Source: Proales similis | Lineage: Eukaryota; Rotifera; Eurotatoria; Ploima; Proalidae | Direction: 5' to 3' | NCBI GenBank assembly: GCA_019059635.1 | Contig: JAGVRJ010000011.1 | Location: forward strand, 434,001 to 498,000 | DNA length: 64,000 nucleotides | Shown: piece after piece, positions 29,116 to 41,400 of the stretch | Layout: the number at the start of each line of letters is the position of its first letter | Numbering within the stretch: the stretch's first letter is position 1 | The notes under the pieces: generated by a model | What the model was told of the DNA's origin: nothing | The model's input: only the letters and a program-made list of their open reading frames with translations | Databases searched by the model: none | Position numbers and translations under genes: made by a program

Positions 29116-31358
29116 TCATTCCAGAAGGAATAGGAACAGGCTAAATATGAGAAAGAAAAAGTAGAGGAAGAAGCAGACTCGGTCGAGGATCATGGCCAGA
29201 AGCTTCCATTCGTCGTAGATTTCACTTTGATTAAAATGCTGATAGAGACGGTCGATTTGATTCATTTTCTCGCTGGCCAGCAATATGTTGCGCTGGCATT
29301 CGATTATTTCTCTCAAGAGCGAGGCGTGCAGCGTTCTCTGGCGCTCGTGAGCCAACTGCTCGGCGTTCTCTTCCAGCTGGATAGGAAAGCTCGCCATATG
29401 AGGCGGCTCTTCGACTAGGGAGGCTATGGGCTGGTCGATTCTCACTTGGTCAAACAGATGACTTGGCGATTGCAGACGAGAGTGGACCGGTGACATGGTG
29501 ATGTCACCATTAGCCAGTCGCGATGTTGGATAGGAGTTGAGAAAGCGCGACTGGATGAACTGAAATGTTTCCTCGGCCTGCGAATGAGGTCGAGCAAGCT
29601 TGTTCAAATGCTCCGTGTCGGACGCCCTTCGAAATGCAGCAGCTTCCGAACGAAAGCAAAAGATTGGGCCCAGACGGCCGATGACTAGTTTCCTCATCCA
29701 CGCCGGAACTCGATGCCTTTTGGGCCCGCGGAAGTGAAAGTTGAGCACGACGATGGTGAGAATGACCGAGACCAGCACGAGAATGAGGTTCACGTTGAAG
29801 TAGAGGCCTGCAGGCGCTCGTCAGGTTAGTCGGGCGCCGAGAGCGGGCCACAGCGCAGCTTACCGATGATCGGCAGGCTCTTGGCCGCCTTGGGCGTGTA
29901 CTCGGTGATCAGCTGCAGGAAGACTGTCAGCGCCAGCAAGATGGTGATGGTCAGCGTGATCTTCTCTGCTCGGCGCACTTTGGTCAGACTCGGCCCAACG
30001 CGCCACAGCACACAGGCGGGTCTTACCTCCAGAGTCGGGCGGCAGCCAGAAGACGAACAGCGCTACAATTCGAGTGAGCACCAGGGCTACGGCTGCAGGG
30101 CGGCGGCGGGCGCTACTTACTCAGGCTGGAGAGAACGGCGAACGGGAAGATCATGTGGTTCACTGCGGTCCAATCGATGAAAAGCGCCCTGGTCGCTGGA
30201 GGCCGAGGCGAGCGAGCTTACCGTAGAAGGCGTGGTTGCGCTGCAGATGCAGCCTGAACTCGAGCCAGACAAAGTCGTTGAGCTCGCGCGGCTCCACGGT
30301 GATGTTCAGCAGCTTCCATTCGGTGTTGATCAATGACTTGTTGTTTATGGGCTCCTCGTCTCTGTCATGAACCACCAGAATCTCTTCTTTGCTGCGAGCC
30401 CAAGACTGAAACTCCAGCGAGCAGTTTTGACTTTTAAACGCACCGAGGTCAATCATGCACTCGGCCTTGATGAGCTCAGTTGCTTACTGGTCGAACGGAA
30501 AGTAGCGAATGTCCACAGTGCAGTAGCTTCTCAGTATGTCCGGAAACATCCATCTCACTTGGCCGTCATTGCGCACATCGATCAGATAGGACTCGCGCTG
30601 CGTCGAAAATGCCACGTCTGCACTATTGAACAGCACGACGTCTTTGGTTTCATTTCGGTGTCGAAATCAAGTATTTGCCCGAGCGGCGTGTCCTGCTTTT
30701 TACTTACCAGGCGTCCAAATGTCTCGCGGAGAGAACACCAATTTGGTTTGATTTTCGAACTCGTCCGGATTCCAGATCAACAGCTCGTCTTTCCACTTCT
30801 TCAACAAAAAAAATGCGAGTCTGCCAGATCACAAGCGGGCGCTTAGACTCTGACAAGGACCTACCAGAAGAATTTGAACTGTGGTCACCATAATCTGGTT
30901 TTGCTCGTCCTGGTCGTCAGCTTTCGTCAAGAGAGAGAGAGTGCGAATTAGAGTGGAAAAGCTGGGCCACTCACCAAGTTCATGATTTGCACGTTTATGA
31001 GACTTATGTTCACTTTGGTTACTGTGTTGGCGTTGAAGACCGGTCTGAGTTCATTTGAATAGCCGCTTAGGAGAGAAGAGCGCAGTCGCGACTCGGATGT
31101 CAGCTCGCGTTGAGCAAAGTCTCCGCCCGGGCTGAACGATTTGAAGTCAGTTTGATTCTGAGTGTCGTCTTTGGTGCGCGAGTTTCTGGTCAACGAGTCG
31201 ACCGCAAAGTCCTCAAGCAGAATGTGGTAAAGATCTGGACGCCGCTGGCTTGTCCTCACGATGGGCGGCGATATTTGGCAGAGACAAGGTCGTTCAAGAG
31301 CGACCATGGACAACAAGAGCAGGAACGCCCTCAAGCAGCAGTTAGAGCCAATGAGCAT
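29116..31358 (-). CDS. Cys-loop receptor subunit, nicotinic-type, copy A
   Basis: A subunit of a pentameric ligand-gated cation channel. Nine exons: 30975-31358, 30865-30909, 30798-30708 (reverse order), 30488-30641, 30222-30430, 30121-30162, 30027-30062, 29864-29965 and 29116-29807 (584 residues). It has a signal peptide (about 1-27), a long low-homology N terminus, and then the ligand-binding domain with WNPDEF, IWTPDVVLFNSAD and the Cys loop (C, 13 residues, C, containing RYFPFD). M1 is FPFAVLSSLSTLFVFWLPP. M2 is EKITLTITILLALTVFL, with the Glu-Lys cation-selective start. M3 and a terminal M4 (FFLYFFFLIFSLFLFLL) follow. Loop C lacks the adjacent Cys pair, so this is a non-alpha type subunit. 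The M3-M4 loop is unique to this copy. Its central exons are nearly identical to those of copy B. Confidence 0.9.
29720..30326. repeat. 607-base near-identical block, receptor copy A (with 32234-32840)
   Basis: By eye this block differs from 32234-32840 at 4 positions: three synonymous coding changes and one intron base. It runs from just after M3, through M2, M1 and loop C, to the TEWKLL segment, and includes four complete introns. Confidence 0.93.
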
Positions 31359-31482
31359 TGCCCCGATCGATGAATATGTTGCGAGCCGGCGCTCTTGCCA
31401 CTGTCTAATGCGGGATTTACCGGCGCAGTTTGACTAAGCGCGAAATCTCTCTATTATCAGGCCGATGATGGCTTAGGAGGGC

Positions 31483-31490
31483 TTTATAAT
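31483..31490 (-). promoter_or_regulatory. candidate TATA box of receptor copy A
   Basis: TTATAAAG-type element on the minus strand, about 125 bases upstream of the ATG at 31358. It lies in the 130-base stretch between the start of copy A and the A/T-rich leader DNA. Confidence 0.35.
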
Positions 31491-31618
31491 TAGAACAGAA
31501 GCTGATTATTGCTTGATTTCATTCATGCGGCATCGGCTCATGCGGCGGCGGCGGCAGTGGCAGCGAGAAATTCAATACAAGCATGAGAATGATGACATGG
31601 TGAGATGTGGGAATTCAT

Positions 31619-31624
31619 TTTATT
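31619..31624 (-). terminator. poly(A) signal of receptor copy B
   Basis: AATAAA on the minus strand, 30 bases after the stop codon at 31654-31656, again giving a very short 3' UTR. Confidence 0.6.
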
Positions 31625-31653
31625 CTAATGAGCCGAGCTTGGAAGCTCTGGCG

Positions 31654-33869
31654 CTAGAGATTTTGGAGAAACCAAAGCGAACTGCCAATAAGCGCAAATA
31701 AGTACAGAAAGAAGCAGAGACGATCGACAACCATAGCGAGTATTTTCCATTCGTCATAAATTTGATTAATTGATGCCTGATTGTGTTTCTTGTCGGATAG
31801 ACTGGCGGTGAGAAGAAGACGCTGGCACTCGAGTATCTCGCGCAGAATGGCAGCCTTCAGCGAATCGTTCTTCAACTTGAACGGATCAAATGTTCGCTGA
31901 ATCTTGGCCAACATGCGCTCGAGCTGACGAGAGATCTCCAAATTAAATGGCTGACGCCTGGCGCCGTCGGTCGGACTTGCGCGTCGTTCAGTTTTATGTT
32001 CGATGTCGAGAATTATTGAGTTGTCGCGTCTCTTTTCTGAGTTCATGTACAAATGCAGCTGCTTGGAAAACGTTTCTACGGATTCGATTGGAGATTTGCT
32101 CCTCATTGAATATCTCGACTCGCGCTGGTACTTCTTCTCGCGGCACGAGACTTTCACTTCAGATCTGAAGCCGAGCAGGCTGCCCAGATAGCCAATGACG
32201 AGCACTCGGGCCCATCGCGGCACTCGGCCTCTCTTGGGCCCGCGGAAGTGAAAGTTGAGCACGACGATGGTGAGAATGACCGAGACCAGCACGAGAATGA
32301 GGTTCACGTTGAAGTAGAGGCCTGCAGGCGCTCGTCAGGTTAGTCGGGCGCCGAGAGCGGGCCACAGCGCAGCTTACCGATGATCGGCAGGCTCTTGGCC
32401 GCCTTGGGCGTGTACTCGGTGATCAGCTGCAGGAAGACGGTCAGCGCCAGCAAGATGGTGATGGTCAGCGTGATCTTCTCTGCTCGGCGCACTTTGGTCA
32501 GACTTGGCCCAACGCGCCACAGCACACAGGCGGGTCTTACCTCCAGAGTCGGGCGGCAGCCAGAAGACGAACAGCGCTACAATTCGAGTGAGCACCAGGG
32601 CTACGGCTGCAGGGCGGCGGCGGGCGCTACTTACTCAGGCTGGAGAGAACAGCGAACGGGAAGATCATGTGGTTCACTGCGGTCCAATCGATGAAAAGCG
32701 CCCTGGTCGCTGGAGGCCGAGGCGAGCGAGCTTACCGTAGAAGGCGTGGTTGCGCTGCAGATGCAGCCTGAACTCGAGCCAGACAAAGTCGTTGAGCTCG
32801 CGCGGCTCCACCGTGATGTTCAGCAGCTTCCATTCGGTGTCAATGAATGTGTTGATGATGTAGGGCCTTTCCTCGTACACTTTAAGCATGATCTCCTTTT
32901 TGTTTCTCGACCAGGATTGAAGTTCAAGGGCACAGCTTTGTCTGCTTGCGATTAAAGAAGAGAACGCAGTTCAGATTTATTGAAAGTTTCTCATTTACTT
33001 GTCAAATGGGAAGAATTCAATGTTCACTTGGCAGTAGCTTCGCAAAGTGTCCGGGAAAATCCAGAGAATGCTTCCTAAAAATGTCGATTAGTTGTTGGCC
33101 TTGATCCCTGCTTCTTTAAATTGAACCTACCATCGTACTTGACATCGATTAGGTAATTGTCCCTCTGAGTCGAGTAAGCCACGTCTGCACTGTTGAAGAG
33201 TACAATGTCAGGCGTCCAGATTTCAGCCGAAGAAAGGACCACTCGGGTCAAGTTATTGAACTCGTTCGGATCCCAGACGAGCATCTCATCAAGCCATCTC
33301 TGTATTCGATGACCAGTTTATGCCTAGTCGAATTGTTAGCACTCAGCCGGAAGGCAATTACCAGAGCTAGCTGCGAGTTGGTCGTCATCACCTGATTTTG
33401 CTCGTCCTTTGGCGGATAAATGAATAAAGATCACTTTGATCAAGGACGATTAAGGGAGCTCACCAAGTCCATGACCTGAATAATGGTCAGCGTCATTTCT
33501 ACAATGGTCGCAGTAGTCACTCCCATGACTGGCCGCACATTTGGCGAATAGCCTCTCAGCAAATACTGTCTCAGAGCAGCCTCGTCCGAATCGGACGTTT
33601 GATCTTGTCGGAGAGGCGATTAGTTCACCAGGCAAAGACAAGGCAGCCAAAGACAAGAAAAGCAAAGCAAGGAAAGGGAAGCAAGTCGATTGCTTACTGC
33701 TCGAGTTGAAGGCAGCATTCTTTCCACCGGCTGCGCTGGTCTTGTAGGGCGCTTTCGTGTAAGCTCGCGACGGCTTGTTGAACTTGGTAGCTTGGGTGCC
33801 AGTCATACAAACAAGACACAGGCAGCAGGCAACAAGTCTGCTCATGAAAAGCTCTCTGGCTGGCTTCAT
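31654..33869 (-). CDS. Cys-loop receptor subunit, nicotinic-type, copy B
   Basis: Tandem paralogue of the gene at 29116-31358, with 296 bases between the coding regions. Ten exons: 33698-33869, 33464-33603, 33362-33406, 33131-33299, 32999-33074, 32736-32941, 32635-32676, 32541-32576, 32378-32479 and 31654-32321 (551 residues). The ATG at 33869 gives a hydrophobic leader (RLVACCLCLVCMTG) and suits a TATA box just upstream; an in-frame ATG at 33956 lies before that TATA and is unlikely. Landmarks are WDPNEF, IWTPDIVLFNSAD and a Cys loop with EFFPFD and 13 residues between the cysteines. Loop C lacks the Cys pair. M1-M3 are identical in protein to copy A, and M4 is FFLYLFALIGSSLWFL. Compared with copy A it lacks the intron at WTP-D and has extra introns in the N terminus and before WIFPD. 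Confidence 0.9.
32234..32840. repeat. 607-base near-identical block, receptor copy B (with 29720-30326)
   Basis: The partner of the block in copy A, at a constant offset of 2,514 bases. Identity stops sharply at both ends inside coding exons, and flanking exons are clearly diverged. This fits a gene-conversion tract rather than a whole-gene duplication of the same age. Confidence 0.93.
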
Positions 33870-33918
33870 TCTGATTCCTTGAGGCGGCAATTGAAAGTTG
33901 AAGCTTTGAGCTGAGCCG

Positions 33919-33927
33919 CTTATAAAG
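33919..33927 (-). promoter_or_regulatory. candidate TATA box of receptor copy B
   Basis: CTTTATAAG on the minus strand, 50 bases before the ATG at 33869, implying a start site near 33890 and a leader of about 20 bases. Confidence 0.4.
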
Positions 33928-35420
33928 ACGATCTTGTGGGAATAATCAGCGAGCAAATCTTGAGTGTTAGCGAGGCTGTGGAAACTCGACGCCCAATTTC
34001 ATCTAAACTTGAGCCCGCAATTGTTGGGCGAGAATTCGCTTCATTTAACAATCGCATAGACGGCGATTGTTTCAACTCTCATTTGATCAGATTGAAGCCT
34101 CGACTGCCACGCTTTTAGAACAAAACCGAGCGCACGCATCTGTTCTGAGAGGCGGTCGATAACTCAGTAAAAATTAAAATTGACGAGAGCTGAGCTCCCT
34201 CGGCTCACATGCCTAATTGATTTGTTTGCAATTTGCAAGGCTCTCTTCCTCTGTTGCTCTGTCGTTGCTCAAACTTCTTATGAGCAGTGATAATGACGGC
34301 GACCAATATTGCAAAACAAGTCAGAAGAGCAAGACCCCGCCCACCCCATCAATCACTGGCTCATGCAGCGAGACAGAGAAGAGACAGCTAGGCATTCGAT
34401 ATTCTGCTGACCAAGTTCATGCGGCTTGCAAACGAACCCGTAGAGAGAGCCAGAGATCGAAACGGTCATGGGCCGTCAAGTAGAAATGAGAATCAAAGTG
34501 TTAGTCAGAGCGACAGGCGCAGAGAGAGGGGGAGAGAGAGAGAGGCAGAGGGAAACTGGAACTGAGGCAAGAGCGGTAGTAAACAAACAAAGCGGCTTAT
34601 TACAAGATGCGTGCAAGTGCACTTTACGCTCAAGACAAGCATTTGCCGTTTGTGTTGAGTGCCGCGATGGTTTCTTGTTTCTCCAATTAATTAGGCAATA
34701 TGCCAAGAGGCACTGAGCCGATGATATGTGATTAGGGCTCGATCGATAAGCGGCGGTCATCCAAGAAACACGTTTAGGGGAAAGGAGCTGTTTGAGCGAA
34801 ATTCGATTAATATTCAAACGCGACTGCGCATCGGTCTGTGTCGGAGTTTTCTCATTTTAACTTCATTTGGCTAAATCCGCCCTTGAACGGCTGTGGCAGT
34901 TCTATTCGCTTCGGTGCCAGGTTCTGGAACAAAGACATAGGAGAATTGCGCGCCGGTGTTTGTCTGAGTGGCTTGAGAGTATGTTTTGATTATTCGCCAT
35001 CAGTTATCTGACTCGACTTCATAATTTCGGCCCGAATTATGCGGCCATGTCAAATGAGATGCAAAGCAAGCATGATGTTATGAATGCAGCCAGCCAGCCA
35101 TCCAGTCAGCCGATTGCCATCGCTGGCAACTTACGAATGTTTGCTTATTACCCAGTCGCGTGAGTCTTGCTGCGACAGCGCACGCTTGATCTCGCTAATG
35201 AAAGCGCCTGTTGCTGAGCATTTTACGTTTTTTTTATTCCGCTGCCATTCAGACAACATAATGTTCGACTGCCTCAAGTTGTTCACCGCAACGCGACACC
35301 TTCTCTTCTTTGTGCTAACGCTCGCTTAAAAAAACTCAATTGAATTGAACTACTCCATTTCTGTGTGTCTTTGTGTGTGTTTTAGAAATGCCCAGTGATT
35401 AAGACTGAGCGTCAATAGAC
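33928..35420. other. 1.5 kb divergent spacer, no gene recognised
   Basis: This lies between receptor copy B and PI4KA. It carries a purine-rich GA/GGA tract at about 34515-34550, GT-rich and T-rich patches near 35362-35383 ending in a TTTTAG, and short frames with no protein-like pattern. The TTTTAG 36 bases before the PI4KA ATG could be a 5' UTR acceptor. Confidence 0.45.
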
Positions 35421-38400
35421 ATGGTCTCGTCTGCGTTCAATTTCGACTATCCGGCCTCTTCGCTCAACAGGGCAAGCAACTTTTCCAACAAGATCAAGCG
35501 AATTAACGGTCCGGCAGTATGCAGCTCGTCGTTGTCGTCGATCAATACCAGCTCGACTCTTTTCTACTTTAACTCTCTTCTACGCTACGCAAGGTCGGGC
35601 GGCGCTGACAACTACAATGAAAAGTTGACCTTTCTCCTTCGGCAATGTCCTGCGATGCCAAGCGGCGGAGCGAAAAGCTCTCAAACTTCGTCTAATCAGC
35701 ATCATTCGCATGGTCATCATCACAGTCACCATTACCATCATCACGGCCATCAGCATTTAGCACATTCGCCTCATTCGAACGCTCTTAAGCTGAACGACAG
35801 GTCCCGGGCTGCCCTGGTCGCTCTGCTCGTCTTGATCACCGAGTACGCTTGTGAGAGCAGTCAGCAGCAACAAGGCAATAGCTCGCCGCTCAGTCTCGAA
35901 GTGGTCCAGTACTTGCTGTCGGTTCTCGAAAACCTGCCCAACTTCAAATGGATCGAAGAGCCGACCGCGGCCAACACCAACAAAATGCACTCCAAGCCGA
36001 GTAAGCTATTGAATGTCTAAATTTAAGCCAAATCACACAGTCGAACGCTGTTCAAGGACTGCCAGTGGCGGAGATTTTCACATTCTACTTCAACAGTGGC
36101 CTCACCGAGCTGGCCAGCCTATTTCCTGCCTATCGCGTCAAGATACTGAGTGCGCAGTTTAAACTCTTGTCCGAGTTGATCAAAAACTTCAACACGAACG
36201 CATTCAAACTGAACAACATTGACATAAAGAAAACTCTGAGCACCACTTCGCTCGTGGTCAATTTAGACGCTCGCAAGGTGTGCACAGTGATCGTGCCCGT
36301 GTTGATCGGCCTGCTCCGTTCGATCGGGCGAGTGTCCGGTGTGGCTGGCCGGCCCATTCTTTCGTTGATATTCCACGACGCTGAATACTCGAGCCAAGCG
36401 AAGAGCGGTCAATCTGGCAACGCGGCACCTGAATCAACTCCGCACCTGAAGACAAGCGAGAATCGCTCGGCGTTCAATCTGCATTTGGCCGACTTTCTGA
36501 ATCCGATACTCGGCTACAGCGAGCTGGCCGCCAGTGCGCTCAACTCGGCCTCGTCTTATTTGTCGCTGCCCTCGTCCGCGTTTGCGTTCAATCGAAATCT
36601 TGAAGAGTACTTCAACCACACGATCGGCTCAAGCTTTTACAACGGCTCGGCTTGCTACTCGCTTTTGCTGACCAACTCGGAGCTCAAAGAGCTGAGTCAG
36701 CTGATGAAGAAGCTGTTTGTGAAAAATGTCATTCAACAAATGAATCGATTCCTTAACGAATACAATCAGAGCGAGGGTGACGAAGGCCACTCTAAAAACA
36801 AAGCCTACCAGTCCTATTCGGAGGTGTTGGTGTTGAGCGTGACCACAATGTTTCGCGATCTGCTCTTGGTCGAGCAGAGCAATGTGAGTCCGTCGCTGTC
36901 GCACGAAATGAAAGAGCTCATTCAGGAATTCCATCGACTTGAGCTAATCGCCGGTCCGCCGGAGAGTAAGTCCAAGCAGCAGCAGCAGCAGCAACAGGCA
37001 AGTCTGCGAGAGACTCGAGCTTCGGAGGCGAACGACTCGAGCAACGACGAGAGCAAGCCGTCGCCGAGCTCGTTCCTCAATCATCACGCGAATCGCTTTC
37101 GCACCAAACTGGCGCAGTCGATGCCGTCGTCGAGCAAAGCGCACGTGACCACAATGTTAAAGGCGAAGGCGGGCGGCGAGGTGAACAGCGTCCACTGGAG
37201 CTCACAAAGAAGCCAGCTGACCATTCTGGCTAATGCGGCCGCCATCGAGCTCTACTTTCTATGCGTGGAGGACGAGCTAAGCGCCGAGAAGTTGTGTATC
37301 AAATGCTCAGAGAAGTTCTTCCTCAACTTGTCTCTGACCGAGACGGTCTCACAGGCGCCCTTGATCGCCAGCTGCATTCAAGTGTTGGCCAAGCTGGCCA
37401 TCAAGTTTCCCAACTTGTCCAAGATCAGCGTTCGCTATCTGACCGACTTTCTCACCGAGCCGTCGCCCATTCTCCTCAAGCAGTACAAGCACATTATGGA
37501 GAAGCTGGTCAACTCGAACGGCATTGAAGTGAGCCACGCGGCCAACAACAACAAATCCAATTCGCTAAAAGTGGCCAACGGCGACGGCTCTTACCAGCCT
37601 CATCATGCAAAGTCAATGTCGGCCAGCATCAATCCGCGCCATTTAAACGTTCCCAAACAAGACCGCTGGGCGTACACCAACTCGCTGAGTCGCAGCAACA
37701 CGCTCGCCTATCGCGCTGCGCCGGTCTCGTGCTCAAAGAGCAAACGCATATTCGAGTTTCTCCGCGATCTCACCATCGACTGCTTGTGTTTGTCTTTGAA
37801 CTCTTGCTACAATGTGGACGCCGAATGCATCAAGGCGGTGTGCACCAGGCTCGCGGGCCGCCTTTACACCGCCGACGTCATGGATAGGTAAGTGACGATT
37901 AGTTGCCTGTCCTCGCCTTATGCGGCCAGATCCGACCTTGTCTGTGGTAGAAAGAATCGGCCACACCCACACACACACACACATTGACCACGATCGAGCA
38001 CTTTGTCTGTTGCGACTCCGTGACCATGTTGCGATTGTTCAATGATTCTCGTTAAATTTAAGCTCTTTGATGGCTGTCAAGCGTCTGAGTAGCTACACGT
38101 TTAGAAAGTCTCATTCGTTTTTCGCCGAGACCATGAAAAGCTTGAGTAGTGAGAAACAGAGACAACTGCTGTAAGTGGTCGATAAGCCGGCCGGCCAGCT
38201 TCTCTCACCTTCTCTTCTGTCTCACTGTATCTGTCCTTCTTGCCAAGACTCACCACGTCCTGTCTCACTTTGACTCCGACCGGTGTCCATCTGATTTGAA
38301 GCTTTATGAACAACTCACCGAGTTTAACTCGCTGACTCACTCGATCGATGTGGCTTTCTAACTCACTCTTGTCCACTTGGCTAATCGACTGTTTTACCTG

Positions 38401-41400
38401 AAGCAATTTGATTTATAATCACCTTCAAACCGCTGTCTCTTTACATTTTGGCCTTGTTTATCATTTAATGAGTGTCTCTCACCCTTTTGTTGTGTTCGAC
38501 GAGCGTCAATTTGATTTATTCTTGTGTCAGGCAATCGACGCTTATCTCGCACAACGGCATTCTCACACTGAGCAAGATCGCGATCAACTTGAGCCACATC
38601 GCCACGACCCAAGAGGGCGTGCTTCAGATCTACCATCAGAAGCTGTGCTCACCGCCCTCCAATCTGGACCAGTTGATCATCCAGCAGTTCGGCGCCATCC
38701 TAGTCGCCACTTCGGTAAGCTCGCTTCTTCTTCGCTTGGACCGGCGGTAAACTCAAACACCGACTCGTAGACGAGCGTCTATCAGGACATTCTCAGCATT
38801 CTGATGTCAATCACAATCAAGTCAAGCATGGCCGTCTACTCACCCGATCAGTCGAGTGAAGGAGCTCAATCGAATCGTTACAAGTAAGTGAGCCTGTTCG
38901 GCCAGTCGAGTTCGATTCGTCGAGCTGATCGCCACTCTACGACAGGCACATATCGGGCGTGATAATCAACGTGCTGACCAACGTGGCGCACAGCATCGAG
39001 GACGAAGCCAAGCTCAATGAGCTACTAGTCAAGCTGCTCGAGCTCTTCAGTCAGATCGGCATCAAGCTGAAAGACTTGAGAGAGAAAATAGGCCGGAACG
39101 CGCAGAAGGCGTCCGACTCGGCCGGCAACCTTGGCATACTCATACCGGTGATCAGCGTGCTGTTGAGGCGAATACCGGACGAGATAACGAGCAAGTTCAA
39201 GTCGCGTCTGTTCAGAGACTTTTGGTTCTTCTGCATTCACCTGGGCTTTGCGGACGACGAGCTCTGGCCGTGGTTCGGCGACATCGCCTCCATTTGTGTG
39301 CAATCTCCGGTTCTAATTTCAAAAGAGCATTTACGCTCAGAGCTTCACCTGAACTCGGCATTCAAGCTCGACCAGGTGTCGGCCGGCGAGCTGTCCGACA
39401 TTCGCAACTCGATCTCGTCCTGGCTCGATCAGTCAGAGGCGGGCCAGATCATTCGCAATCTTACATTCGCGCAATGCTCTTACATTCAGTCGGTGTACAA
39501 GCTGGAGACGCTGCGCATCAAGAACTCGCCGTGCGCCAAATCGTATCAGAAGATTTTCCTCTATCTGGAGGACGCCATCATTCAAAAGGACAAGGACGGC
39601 ATTTGGTACTGCATGCTCTGCATAGCCAAGAAGACGTTCTCAATCTATTTGGACAAAGTGCTTGCTCAGCGCGGCAGTCGACAGCGCGACCAAGACCTAG
39701 AGCAGCAGGTCAAGTTCCTCTTGGTCAAGTTCAATCACTTGAATAAGAAAATACGCGAGTTGTCCGACTACTTGCTGACCAAGCTGATGGAAAAGTTTCC
39801 TTACTTGCTGTGGAACGAGAGCACTCTCCGATGCGTTATGGACATTACCGAGCTTCTCTCCAGCTCGCTGGGCATGGACGCCAATCAAGTGGCGCCCGAG
39901 TTCGATGTGCCCTGCACCAAGCTGAAACTGAAAGCCATGGACACTCTGGAGAGCAGAGAGCAGATACTCAACGATTTCACGCATCGCTGCAACTCGATCA
40001 TTTCGGAGGCGCTCGAGTTCGCCGCCATCACCGCCAAGTCGCACATTCAAAACTATATGCTCGACCTTCAGCTAAAAGGCGGCAACGTTTACGGCCACGC
40101 GGGCGTCAGCGTCGTCCTCGAGTGCCTCATGAAACGAGCCAAGTCGTCGGGCAACCGTCGCCAGGACCTGTCCAAGCAGGACTTTACCAGCTTCATTGGC
40201 AAGATGAACGAGAAATACAGCTACGTGGGCATGGTGCAAGGCCTGTGCAAGAACTCGAGCGACCAGAGCATAAGCAAAATGCTCTGCATTGAAATGAAAC
40301 AAAACTGCGCCAACTTGAGCCAGAAGAGCTTGAAAGAGTCGATGCTCAAGACGGCCGCGTTTGTCTCGCTCAAGTTCGGCTTTGATCGGCTTCTGTTGCA
40401 CGAGATCAGCGTCTGCTGTTCGAAGCTGTTCACTCAGGAGACAATCGACGCGGCCATCGAATGCTGGAGCTGGCTCATAAGTGCGCGTCCAGACATCGAG
40501 CCGCTCGTCATCGAGGAAATGATTAACGCCTGGCAGATGATTGCCGAGCTTCGCCTTGGCATGTTCGCGCCACAGGCGATCGAAGCCGACCCTCTTTCGA
40601 AGGGCGAAGACGACCAGCTGCGACCTCAGCCGCCGGCCAACGTCGACGCGCATCGAATCTGGATTCAGTATTTCCACGAGCGACTCGACATTGCCAAATA
40701 CAAGAGCGAGTTCGAAACCGAGCTCTTTTTCAATCTGATGCATCGCACTCTGCCGCTGTCTACCGATCGGCCCAACGATTCGTTCATCAATCGGCATGTG
40801 AGCTGCGTTGGCCTACGCTTTCGCTACTTGTTCATGGCGCTCTCGCTCGTGCAAGCGGCCAACTCGCAAGTGGCCAACACCATCGCCAAGTGGATCTTGC
40901 GCGAGCGAGTCTACTTTGCGGCGCTCGACTATTTTTCGATTCATTACCGCTCGCCGACGCAGAGCACAGCTGAGCTCAAGTCCGATCTCAAATACCTGAT
41001 TGAGTTCTGGCAGAAAATAGTCGCCGAGAAGAAGTACCTTAAAGAGGAGAACTTTTTGTTCGGTAGCAACGCCATGAACGCCAGCTACACCTCAGGCAGC
41101 ACTCCCGAAGGCGCGTCTTTGACCGGCCTCGACTCGGAGAGCAACCAGAATCTGGCGCGAATCGGAACAAGCGGCACATACAATTCGGTGTCCGGAATTC
41201 CAAGCAACGAAGCCAACAACCCGAGCGCCATTGGCCAGCTCATTGTTTCGGCCGGCGTCTTTCTCGAGCCGGCCACGCAAGGCGACGCTGCGTTGAAGAA
41301 CACGCTGAGCAATCGGTCCAAAATCTGGACCCTGTCGAGGAAGAGCGCCCAGTCACAGAATGGTTCGCATTTGAATGTGTCCGAAATTAGGTCAGTTTTG

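Noticed and set aside
29866-32694. Two nearly identical 104-codon plus-strand ORFs (29866-30180 and 32380-32694)
   Set aside because: They are antisense shadows of the duplicated receptor block; their similarity follows from the conversion tract, not from a conserved plus-strand gene.
35697-35765. His-codon stretch read as a possible tandem repeat element
   Set aside because: The codons vary (CAT/CAC with TAC and AGT interruptions) and it is part of the PI4KA reading frame.
40072-40797. 241-codon minus-strand ORF opposite PI4KA
   Set aside because: It lies fully antisense to the conserved PI4KA coding sequence and has the composition of a shadow frame caused by codon bias.
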